From positions 3,098,814-3,162,813 of the forward strand of contig NW_019091355.1 in NCBI RefSeq assembly GCF_001949145.1: 64,000 bases of DNA. Reading direction: 5' to 3'. Position 1 is the stretch's first letter; every line of letters begins with the position of its first letter. The stretch is from Acanthaster planci (Eukaryota; Echinodermata; Asteroidea; Valvatida; Acanthasteridae). Positions 25,660 to 35,880 of this stretch are shown one piece after another. The translations under genes and the position numbers were made by a program. The notes under the pieces were generated by a model. The model worked only from the letters and a program-made list of their open reading frames with translations, ran no database searches and had not been told where the DNA came from.

Positions 25660-25910
25660 CTCTCATTGGACAATCGCTGAAGTTGCGCGTTTAACTTCCG
25701 GTTCCAATGTATGTGACCCTAAGTGCAGTGCACGTGTGCAGTGGACGTGGTTTAAACTGAAGTGACGTCACACTTACGAACTGGATACAAAAACTTTAAA
25801 GTGAATCGCACGCGTATTTCAAAAGCTGCACGCTCGCGCATACGTATTCTGTTGCACGTCGCGCATGCGGTTAGATCGCGCAAGGCATGGTGGGAGCCAA
25901 CATGGCGTGG
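25660..25910 (+). promoter_or_regulatory. Housekeeping-type promoter motif cluster
   Basis: Within 250 bp are an ATTGG (inverted CCAAT) at 25665, an ETS-like ACTTCCGG at 25694, a perfect CRE TGACGTCA at 25763, an NRF1-like GCGCATGCGG at 25861 and a YY1-like CCAACATGGCG at 25897-25907. This combination, without a TATA box, is typical of ubiquitously expressed CpG promoters, where YY1 often lies at the start of translation or transcription. The ATG at 25902 inside the YY1 site opens a 58-codon frame (MAWMGTRLVYWNL...) to about 26078. I do not recognise that product. The motifs are seen directly; promoter function is inferred. Confidence 0.4.
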
Positions 25911-26539
25911 ATGGGAACGAGGTTGGTCTATTGGAACTTGCAACATTCCCTCCACCTATTGCTCAAATCCTTATTCGTTCGAGTATCACTTCAACTGATT
26001 AAGTCGGGGTTTTCAAATACATTAACCAGAAAAATCACTACAGGGTGCTGGCGTATCCGCCCCACAGACATGTTATAAATGCATAGACCGCCAGGTCCTT
26101 TTCAAAGCTACAGGGTTTTTTCGTGATCTGCGTAGCGCCCGACTAAAATCAAATCAATGGGCAAATTCACCCCTCGATATAGGGAATTCACGCACAATAT
26201 TGAAGAATTACAAACATAAAATTCTATGAAGCCATTTTTGATTGTAAAAAGAATCCTCTCTTTACTCAATCTGGCCCATAGGGATTCAAAACAATGCGGT
26301 TACAACATTTGAAAAGAAAAGATAGCAGTACCGAAGAGCAAAAAACGTGAACGTATTTTGAAGCGCATGTAAACAAATGTAAGTGAAATGTAAGTGTGTT
26401 GCCCGTAGTGCGCACTGAAAGCGCTGCCATCCACCGTTTCGCCCATTGTTTACTGGGCAAAATCATGGTTATACGCGCAAGACCGGCGGTCTATGCCTTT
26501 ATAATTTCGCACCCACAGACATATAAACCGCAAGCAGCA

Positions 26540-26660
26540 AAAGAAAGACAGGTGGTTGTAAGTTTTTCAAGCGGGTTCTTACACGCGTTCTGCGTGTACG
26601 CAAAGACCACACATTAAGGAAATAATTCGTTACGCGTACTCAGCGTGCTCCGCGTCAAAC
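26540..26660 (+). repeat. Dispersed repeat, copy 1 (plus orientation)
   Basis: This runs from AAAGAAAGACAGGTGGTT to CTCCGCGTCAAAC and matches the reverse complement of 29124-29235, with substitutions and small indels. Shared blocks include CACGCGTTCTG, GTGTACGCAAAGACCA and GCTCCGCGTCAAAC. It has no ORF, and its sequence is CpG-rich compared with its surroundings. It appears to be a repeat family with at least two local copies. Confidence 0.85.
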
Positions 26661-26664
26661 ACGC

Positions 26665-29120
26665 CACTGATCTCCATTATAAACGCGCGCTAATGCAGTT
26701 AGTACCAGTAAATGAAACATGCTCTCAAAAAAAATCTAAAAATCTCGCTGAAAACCACTGTAACCTAAACTCAGGCACTCGTTTATTAGATTTTCCCCAC
26801 AGGTGAAATGAGGGTTTCCGGAAAACTCGTCAATTCCACAATATTGGCAACTTGCCATTGAATTTCTACGAAACTTTCCCGCGTTCTCGTCGTGGGGCGC
26901 TCGCCGCGTGGAGATGGCTCACTTCAGAGAGGGCTGACAGCATTCCATATCGTAACTGGACAACTTTTTTTCACCCTTCTTCCGCGAGCGTGGAATGTTT
27001 ATCAACACGGTATAAATATCACACTTCGGTGTCCCGTCGAGGCCTGGGTCCGCGGCGCTGCACCAGGCGACACTGGCGAGGGTGAATCATGTTATTTATT
27101 GCCCGACATCTACAAGGGAGCCGTCACGCTGCCTTGCCCCGTGATGGGAAAACGCTGACGAGCAAACCGACCCGTCCACCCCCCCTCCCCCCACGCGCGG
27201 GACTAATGAACAACGAATTAGCCAGATCATTCTGCTTTCCGACATCGCCATTTTGATTTCCCGATGGACTTTATCGGCGCTGTCCCCGCCTTCAGACCAT
27301 CAACTCCGCCAAGTCGTTGGTTATTGACTAATGCCGTCAGAGCGAGTTTCACCCCGCTCTCCCCTTCGCCAAAGTGGCACATATCGCCTGCCCTTCTCCG
27401 AAAACGCCACGCCTGATACCCGATATCCAATTTATGCGCCGCGCATCCAACTTGACAACCCAATATTTATACAAGACTCTTTGGCGTGACAGAATCAAAC
27501 AGCATCCAATGAAGTTTACGTCAGTCATTTTCCCAAGGCTCGTAACTCAGTCCAGCCTGAGGACAAGTCGACATAAAACACACTCCTATAGTTCCTCGGT
27601 GTTCCGCAGCTAGACCAGAGAAGTAGCGCCAGGCTTTCTCTTCAGTTAATTTCATCCCATCTTCGCGAAATAAGGAGAGAAAACCGCTGTACATGTCCCC
27701 AGGCATTACAAGAAACTGCTAAACGTCAAATTTTTTTTTGTGTTAAAAAAATATTCGCAAAATGGCGGGAGAGACATTGGATGGTACCGTTAGCCGACCC
27801 AACCACCATGTTCACACAGCTATCATCGCGATTAATTATAATCGTGTGAGCCATGTTGCCATTAGTGGCTGATCCAATCATTACCCAATTCGAAATCGGG
27901 AATTTTTTGTCCTCATGTGATATCATTATCCAACCTGAGTCGTATCTCTCGATAACAAGTGGTTGCGCGAATTGCGTGTCTTGTCGAAGAGTGTCGCGAG
28001 GAAGTCGAAGAGGATAGCGACGGGGGGAAATGGAATTAAAAAAACAGATACGTCCCTGCGGATAGATCTGTACCTTTTCAGGTACGACGCGTCAGAGGCG
28101 CCGAAGCGGCCATCCCGCCCCATCGCCCAAGATTTCGCGCTTGCGTAGCCGTAGCGTGCTGGATATTTTCTGCCTCCGTGACCGAATGCTCACATCGCTA
28201 CTGATGCATAGAGAATGCCAACTACATGTACAAGCACACGTGCGCATCACCTGCAACAAAAATACGCAGGCCTGTTTTTGATCAGCAAAGCCCTTTTTCT
28301 CAGGGATGTCCACGTCTTCTGCATGCCCCATGTCGGTCCGTAAAAAAAAACTGAGTCACACCACATAGTAATACTGAGCTGTTCTCCATCTTTCACAAGT
28401 GGCCTTTCTTTCATAGAGCAACCTTCGTAATGATGTTTCCGGTGCTTTTGTGCCATCTCTAATAGAACACGTCTTATTATCTTGTGGCCGGGCAACGATG
28501 CGTGGCAGTTACGCTTGGCCGAGCACCTATATAAGTCCCTTAACTTTCTCTCCCCCCTCCGGTCTTCTTGCGTGTTTCCGTCACGACTGACAGCGGACAG
28601 ATGTGAACCCGTCTCCCTAAGCGCCCCGCCGAGGAGGCGACCCCCCGTCTTCGGAGTCGGGACGGTTGGCACTGGCGGCTTTTTCGTGTCTTAACCACCC
28701 TTTCTCATTTGCTCTTTCTATATCCGAAAACCTGTCACTCTAAACTAGACGGTGACCTAAACTGTATGTGATGTCCTCTCCTGAAGACGACTAGAGGTTC
28801 CTGGTCGAAACGTCGAGTTTACACCCACCGGTTCTTCTCTGCGTCACCACTCTTACACGTACAGAGGAGATCGATTCCGCACGGTGCACCCGCAAACCGT
28901 CTCTCAGTCTAATTTCCGCCATGCAAAGCTTAAAATCTTACTTGTGTAAATTGAATTTGTAAGTTGCAGAGTATCCTTATTTTGTACGAGTCAACACCGT
29001 CTTCCAATATACAATAAAGCGCGTAACAAAAGAGGGCATTTTTTTGGGGGGGCGTGTTTTTTTTTGGGGGGGGGGTTGGTGCTCACCGCGTAGGCGCGCC
29101 ATAAGGCGCCCAAGTATATG
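26665..29120. other. Non-coding stretch between inverted repeats
   Basis: No gene is recognised. It contains a CpG-rich segment with TATAAATA at about 27010, a near-palindromic homeodomain-type site CGATTAATTATAATCG at 27829-27844, and the ribozyme-like repeat motif at 28781-28816. G and T homopolymer runs lie at 29039-29076. Open frames are short and on both strands. Confidence 0.4.
28781..28816 (+). ncRNA. Hammerhead-ribozyme-like motif in a retroelement remnant
   Basis: CTGAAGA at 28781 fits the hammerhead core CUGANGA. It is followed by a hairpin CGACTAG-AGGTTC-CTGGTCG (seven pairs including one G-T) and then AAACGTCGAG. In a true hammerhead, GAAA should follow helix II. Here the G is used by the helix or the helix is one pair shorter, so activity is doubtful. 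Penelope-like and related retroelements are known to carry hammerhead motifs. This may be the tail of such an element, but no RT is nearby. Confidence 0.25.
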
Positions 29121-29123
29121 CAC

Positions 29124-29235
29124 GTTTGACGCGGAGCGCGCTGAGTACACGTAAGTAATTCACTCCGGCATGTATGGTCTTTGCGTACACACAGAACGCG
29201 TGCAAGAGCCCGCTTGTAACCACCTGTCTTTCTTT
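29124..29235 (-). repeat. Dispersed repeat, copy 2 (minus orientation)
   Basis: On the minus strand this matches 26540-26660, with conserved AAAGAAAGACAGGTGGTT, CACGCGTTCTG, GTACGCAAAGACCA and GCTCCGCGTCAAAC blocks. The two copies face each other about 2.5 kb apart, so a transcript across both could form a long hairpin. Confidence 0.85.
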
Positions 29236-30379
29236 CGCCGATTGAGGGTGCACTTCAGCTCGGGGTGGATTGTTCTGTCATCTATGAACTCGACATATTA
29301 GCCATTTCGTAACATAATGACATTAAAGAATGCTTTTGTTGTCTCTGACAGTTTTTCTCACTTTGATAATGTAAAGGGAAAAATTTGGTTATACAGTAAC
29401 CCGTTGTTCATGCAACTGTCGAATGTCCTTTCATTACATGTTGGCCCGCATTATTTTCCGTAAAGTTTTCAAAGGGCTGCATGATTGTATTAATAAATTA
29501 CGTCGGTTTTACCCTTTTTTCTTATTATAAACCATACTCCTGGAAATTTTTTCCTACAATACCACCATGTAACTGTAATATCGTCGTAATCACATTCGGT
29601 AATCAGAGCTTTGAACATGGATCCCACACGTAACCTACGCATGCACACAGGCTTTGATAGCCATCAAATACCATGATCTGGCGATTTGAACCTGTTTGGG
29701 TGCACCCCTGTAAATAAATTCCCATAGACACCAGTAAAAACCCCTATACTTTAAAAATTCGTTTAAAAATACTCAGAACTCTCACAGGTGTTCAGGCTGA
29801 AGGTAAGATTTGAAGGTTTGAGGTTGATGGCTGAGGATGTTCGACATGTCCTTTCATTTTCCTTTCAATTTTTAGTGAGTTGACCAATGAATTTTGAGAC
29901 ATTCTCACTTAAAGCATACCCCCCCTAAAATGAAGGAAATTCACCTGCTCAGAAAAGTAGCCAAAATGCATCCCTCTGCAAAATGGCTAAATAGTGCCAC
30001 ATTCGCACCAGATTCCATCCAAATTGCCCAGAATTTGAAGCCCTACAAGTCCAGGCTTGAGGTTCAGTGCCATATCTCTTCAATTACCCAATTCCATGGC
30101 TCTCAGGACTCTCTAATTTGGAATATTTTGAGCGTGTAACTTTAAATAATGCTCTCGGCGGTCATTATTTGTGGCCTATTCACTGGGGTGCACACTTGGA
30201 ATGGTGTATAAGAACGTGTTTAAAGAAATTGTTGTCGACATCAAACAGTCACCGGCGCGGAGTTGCATCTTTTTCCTTGCTCCAGCGGGAACCTCGTCGC
30301 GGATGCGCCTTGGATATATTGCCCACACCCGAGTGAGTTTCTTTAATATTTGATGGCTGACATGTTAGTTGGCCGGGCT

Positions 30380-30625
30380 TTATTAGTTTGGGCCTCCGTC
30401 ACCGCACTCATCCGGGGCAGGCGGACCCGCGCGGGATCGGGAGGGCACCAAGGCTCCGCACAGTGCGCGGACAGAGCAGGAACGCCTGTGCGCCGACGGG
30501 CCACCGCGGGACCATGCATGGCCTCCTGTTAAGGCGTCGGTGGACCCTCTCTCTCCCTGCACAGGTCCGGGACAGTGCCGTCCAGAGGGGACTTTGGAGG
30601 GATATGGTTCTGGGCCTGTTCGCGA
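30380..30625. other. Small CpG-rich island with an acceptor-like site
   Basis: This GC-rich segment lies in AT-rich DNA. It includes a strong 3' splice-site-like sequence (ctctctccctgcacag, AG at 30563-30564), followed by an open frame VRDSAVQRGLWRDMVLGL to a stop. On the plus strand an 80-codon frame spans the island. I do not recognise a product. It could be an unrelated exon, a CpG-type regulatory element, or chance. Confidence 0.3.
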
Positions 30626-31883
30626 TTTAATCATCTTGTATCGCATTACCCGCACTTGAGATGAGATCTCAGCATGTCTCATCAGCGGGCGAGAACTTTG
30701 CTTTTGAAATGAGTCACAGTGTGGAGACCTTGAGCCACATGTAATTATTGGATAATTCGTTGATGAAGACTACGTCTGTCACTATCTTAGATTACAGTCA
30801 GGCAGAACTTGCCTGAAACAAAGTGGATTTAGTGAGAACGTTTTATTGTACTCTAGAGGCAGTCTGAGATATTGTAAAATACATAATCGCAAATGTTCAC
30901 GCTATTATATCGATTTTTTTGCTATTGCAGCAGAACAGCGAAATGGCTGTACAAAAGTGTCTGCTTAAATTTATACAGTATCATTTCCGGATCCTTACCT
31001 TTGATTAAGCCAAGTGGTAGATCCGAGTCGTACACACCATCAAGATAACGTGTATCGATCCAGTGTGCTCTCAGGATCGTATTTGCGTAAATCCATTATA
31101 ATTGTGAAAACTATTGAGTAAAATTGAAATGAAGTACTGGTGAGCAACTATACCCACCCCCCCAAATGGAAGATAAGTTCTGAACCTAAATGTATGGAGA
31201 ATGGTTATAACAATGCAGTGTCCCTGTGGCTTCCTCCACCAAACAACCAAACAAAAACTCATCTGGAGAGGCGGTCTGCTACACAGAAGAGACTCATCTC
31301 CGGCGAGGAAGGGATTCTCGATCTCGCAAGATGAAGAAGAAGCTGGTAGACGCGATACCAGCGACTGTCACGGTATTATGTCAAACGGCCAGCATCTTTC
31401 ACGGTGAATCAATACTGTGACTATGAGCCGCGCTAAGTTAACAAAGAAAATCGACGACTTTGTTTGCAGCTCACTCATGCTCTTCGGCATTTCTTATTTT
31501 CACAACACACCCATTCTGGTAGCCTGTTTATATTTGGGGGAAAATGAATGCAAGGATGTGCCAGCAAATACTGGAGAATGGATTTGTTTTGTCTGCTTTG
31601 TATGCTTGCTTAGTGTTAATGATCTCTCATACCGGGTTGTCTACGCTGGTATGGTTGGTTCTTTGTCTTTCGTGCTGTGCGTTCGGTTTGGTTTGTTCCT
31701 ACTTAAGGGATGGGTAATTTTATTACAGAATTTTTTTTTTAGAAAATTTGAAGCGTTCTGTCAAACTGGATGTTTTTATGTTTCTTGGTTTGGTTTTCAA
31801 TTTTATTATTATTTGTTTGATACTCTGCACGGCACACTTTTTTTGCTTCGACTTTCATCAACATCATCAGTTTCAAGAGTCTT

Positions 31884-31940
31884 CCCCCTCCCCCTACCCC
31901 ACCCCTACCCCCACCCCTACCCCCACCCTCACCCACCCCA
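31884..31940 (-). repeat. C-rich tract; minus strand G-quadruplex prone
   Basis: The plus strand has about eight runs of three to five C separated by one to three bases (CCCCTACCCCACCCCTACC type). The complementary strand therefore has closely spaced G runs, sufficient for one or more intramolecular quadruplexes. It is a local repeat, not telomeric TTAGGG. Confidence 0.8.
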
Positions 31941-33184
31941 ACTTTTGCCCATACCACTTCACCAGCAGTTCTATTATTCCACGGTTTCGTGACATCGCCC
32001 AAATTCTCGAGTCCACTCACCGCCTGATAATGTCAGATATCGAGTTAGGCCACCGATATACTGTTTCAGACACCTGCATAAGGGCATCCGTAGTTAATTC
32101 TACGATTCTCTCTTTTTAACCTTCAGAGAGGGTCTGTGGGTTGGGGGAGGGGACTGCTTGCTTGTCCCCGGAAATTCTTATGATTATCATTGTTTATTCT
32201 CGTAGGAAATTCTCATAGACTTGGCTGCTTAAAAACCGTGTTTTTCCTCTGTTCTGTCTATCTCTAAGCCCACAATTAAACTGGTGTGCGCTCAATCAAC
32301 TCGTGGGACAAAATACAATGTCAAGTTGATCTGAGAAAGTTGAGTTTCACTGCTCTCTACGCTGCACCATGTTCGGTTGAATCCGGAAGGTGATTTTCAA
32401 AAATTGGTTTCAACATGTGTCAACAACCGTCGTTGTTATAGTTATGTGTACATGACAGAATTTCCCCAAAAATGTATCAAGAAGTCATACATTCAAGATT
32501 TCGCCTCTCGTCGCCCTAGACGTTTTAGTAAAAGTAAACTACGTAACAACGAGATCGATCGCTTTTTAACTTCAGCTCGTTATTGTAATTTCAAAAAGGT
32601 TATATCTAAGTATTGTTCCTCAGACAACGCCGTAAAGAATTGTGGTGCTGCCCTTGGGACTGTCTGGTAGGGCCGTTCCGTAATATTATCAGGATTTGAT
32701 ATATGACACGGGATTCTCCGTATTATGACGTGTCCCCCCTAAAAAAAAGATGATTCATTTACCACATTAACTTGGGCCGTTTCATCCCATCTGTTCTCGC
32801 TTTTTCATGTAGGTCGCCGAAACTTTAATATTGGGCCTCCCAGATGGATTTATTTTATTATCTGGGCTCCTGACGAGAAGTGGAACGGGGAGAAAAAAAA
32901 GGGTTCGCCTCCGCTCATCTCAGAATTCTTGGGTAATCCCCTGGGAGTTTTGTTTTCTAATTAAGTTCTTGTTAATGACGGCGAGAGGTGGTGGGGTTTT
33001 TGAGGCGTCGTTGTTGGGGCTGACTGCGTGTTGCGCGAGCGTGCGGTTGAGTGTGCGGTATCAACTCCCTTCAATTTGCACTCGGTATTGTGGTTGGTTT
33101 TGATGAGTTTACCGTGCCCACGGTTTTGACAGGGCCGGGTACCGTGCTATTGAACGAGAACCGGGCCTACCACGCCCACTGCAG

Positions 33185-34123
33185 CCGAATCGACCAATGG
33201 CCTCTGGCTCTGCCGTCTGCACCTTCGGGGCGCGTAGCCTTGTCATTCAAATGTCGCCGCCCCGGATTGGTCGGCGTTCGACGCACGGCTCTGCGCGGAC
33301 TGCCTTGCCAAACCGAGGGCGTAGACCAATCGGGGCCGCCGTAGCTGGTGCGGTTTTGCACGGTGACGGGGCGAGCAATATTATGGAAGCTCGGCGGATG
33401 GGGGTCTGTGCACGCACCAGTAACCCGGTAAATAGTTATCACTTCGCTTCCTGCTCGCTTGTCTGAGAAGTCAGTATTCGGGACCCGGCCACGTCTTCTG
33501 TTCCCCGCGCGCTCGCACCTTGGGGGCCCGAGTCACCGAATCGAAGTCACTCAGTCATTTGGCAACCTCGCACTCCATCGCTTGTGCAGAAGGGCCTGCT
33601 AACACCACACCGACGCACACGACTTCTGTTTGCTTTTGCCAGCACGGAGACTGACCAGCGACGGACCATAACTTCACGAGCCGTTACAGCTGACAGAGCT
33701 CCATCCTCCCAGCGTCCCCAGATACTTTTGAGCACACATCTTTTTTCCGAGCATCGCCATTCTCTGGAAGTCTGGAGTCACCTCCTCCTCCATTTGTTGT
33801 TGTTTTTTCTCTGCCTGAGCCGACGATCCCCGGGATCAATGCCTTTATAATTCAATTTGCCGGTGGAGGAACCGACGGGCTTGTGAGAGCTCCACTCCGC
33901 TCCTGTGTTTCGCGTTGTTACCGGGCCGTCAGCCGAACACCTTGAACCGTTCAGCGCAGCCACGGACGGCGAGGCAGACGTGCGAAAATTGGCCACGTTC
34001 ACCGGGCTGCTTACCGGACCGTACTGTTTCCTGGCCGTAAAATCCACTGGCTGTGTCCAGGGCCCGGTTTGATCGCCACACACACACACAAAAAGAATTA
34101 GCAGAGTTGTCTGACCGTGTATT
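33185..34123 (+). promoter_or_regulatory. CpG-rich, CCAAT-box promoter-like region with 5'UTR-like sequence
   Basis: Three CCAAT boxes lie at 33194 (plus), 33266 (ATTGG) and 33326 (plus), about 60-70 bp apart, a spacing common in NF-Y-bound promoters. There is no TATA box. From about 33440 the sequence is CpG-rich and lacks repeats, like a 5'UTR, and it leads to a short ATG-open exon at 34124. I infer that this is the promoter of the Pax2/5/8 gene or of one of its isoforms. No transcript data are available to confirm it. Confidence 0.35.
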
Positions 34124-34178
34124 ATGACAACGATGATGGATCTGCACCGGAGAGCGCATCAAATGCCGCACGGTTCAT
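34124..34178 (+). CDS. Preferred candidate for the Pax2/5/8 first coding exon
   Basis: The frame opens with MTTM then MDLHRRAHQMPHGS and ends at a consensus intronic donor, gtaagc, at 34179. Vertebrate Pax2-type first exons also start MD/ME-x-H and end a few residues after a Met-His near the paired domain, so the resemblance is suggestive. Using gtaagc leaves a single T, which with the GT of the exon at 42817 makes Cys before HGGVNQ. The weaker alternative donor gttcat at 34173 leaves G and would restore the usual Gly (PHG-HGGVNQ). The exon is short, the last exonic base T is unusual, and no conservation data are available. The promoter-like DNA just upstream raises confidence. Confidence 0.35.
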
Positions 34179-35689
34179 GTAAGCCAAACATAAATTTTGC
34201 AATTGATACTTATGCATTATCTGTACATAAAACATTGTCCCCGATATTTGCATTGGTGATGCGCAAGCCTCAATTCTGCAGGGACACTCTGTGGCAATTC
34301 CCAATATTCTAACCAGTAATTACGGAAGCTCGAGTGATATTCTCTCAAACACAAAGGTTTTCTGTATACCCTTCTCGTTTTTAACAGCAAAAAAAAAAAA
34401 TGATTGAAATTTTTATTTGATCACCAGCTAGTCAGTGTGATTGCCATTTTGAAAGAGTTATCGAAAAGGACGAAATACCATGGTAAAATTAATTTTTGTA
34501 TCCATAATCAATTTATTATATGACACTGAGGAAACATTGGTGTCTCATTCCCCCCCCCAAATTAGCATAATCTTTCGCAGGACTGGGGTGAAATTTTTAT
34601 TTACAGAAGTACGCGTGCATGTCAACTGTATTTATTTGCCAGTGTTACATGGGTGGCCGTTTCGATTCAAGTTTTGTTGTCCACGCCACTTCAAAAAATA
34701 CTAACTGCAAACGTGGCTTTGCTATCATCGAGTTGGACGTCTGTAGCTGTGTTAATTCCGAACTCTGCCTTGTCACGCTGGGTTCAAGTATTGGCGGTTC
34801 CAGCAGCGATGTACAGTATGTACATGTACATTGTAGGGGTACCTGCAGGTTTGAACGAAGCACCGTGTTGACATGAACGCACGCGCAATTACTTTTAATA
34901 CCAGTATATTGTATAGGCCTATTACAAGCGACACAAAGCTGTTGCTTCAATTCTAGCGAGTCTCAACCACTGGAACGCCATGTTTGTCTGTGTCGTTGCG
35001 AATACATTTGCGCTGAAGGAGAGAGGAGAGGGCAGCCCGTTCACTTTTTTTTCCAGGCGACAGCGGGCGGTTACTCTCATTTTCCGAGGGTCGAGATCCA
35101 GCGTTGACCCCAAGTAGTTAGTCGCTCTGACACGCCAACCGGCTCAACCACTTTGTTTTGTAAATAACCGCACTTCTTGCACTTCGATTCACATCGCTGC
35201 CATCGCGTGTAATTCGCTCCATCAAACCGAGACAGGAAAAAAATCTCGCCACACACAGGAAAAGAAAATCCTACTTAAAATAAATGACCACCAAGTTTGT
35301 GACTAGTAAAAACATATCCGACAAAATCAGATAAGTGACGCAAACGCCTAATTTCGTACATCTTATTGGCCGAGCTAGTCTCGCTCTCCTGCACCTTGTA
35401 CTTGAAGAGCATCCTAAAGACATGAATCAAGATTATTGCAGGCGTCAGTAACAAATTTGCCCTTTTACGGAAACGGTACTTCTTTGTCTTAATAAAGCTT
35501 AAGGAAAATCCTGCCTCGATTGAAATCTAATTGGCGACCATTTGAATCACTATTCTGGAGCCGCGTATCTGTAAGTTAAACTTTTGTGCCTTCTCCACCT
35601 GGGTTAAGGGAGGAGGAGAGAAAAAAGGGGGGTGAGTCTGTTGTGACGAGAGAATTAGCCCGTCATGTGTCATTATGATGGGACATCAA

Positions 35690-35880
35690 AACAAGCAACA
35701 AGAGTGCTTAATTTGAATTTGATGCAGCTCATGCAATTAAGGAAATAACCTGGCTGACTGTTGATGTCATCACGATATCTCCGTGGGCCACCCGATAGCG
35801 GTCGACATCTGGTCGGCATATCGAGTGTCTCCGCACATCAGCCGAGTCATCAGGTCGCTCGCGATATTGTTTCAAAGCAT
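35690..35880. promoter_or_regulatory. Candidate enhancer-like block
   Basis: This non-repetitive, moderately GC block contains CAATTA, TGATGTCATCA and several CGATATC/TCGCGATA-like words within AT-rich DNA. Homeodomain-type and bZIP-type words cluster here. There is no ORF. The call rests on composition and position only. Confidence 0.2.

Larger units (their letters stand above)
29240..33175. other. Mostly AT-rich non-coding stretch
   Basis: No gene is recognised. Within it are the CpG-rich island at 30380-30625 and the C-rich tract at 31884-31940, both listed separately. An open frame of 191 codons at 31417-31992 has a hydrophobic composition but ends in the C-rich repeat and shows no domain. 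A 97-codon frame at 32377-32670 is Lys/Arg-rich and unrecognised. Confidence 0.4.

Noticed and set aside
31417-31992. 191-codon hydrophobic frame
   Set aside because: Hydrophobicity comes from T-rich DNA and the end runs into a C-rich repeat; no domain.
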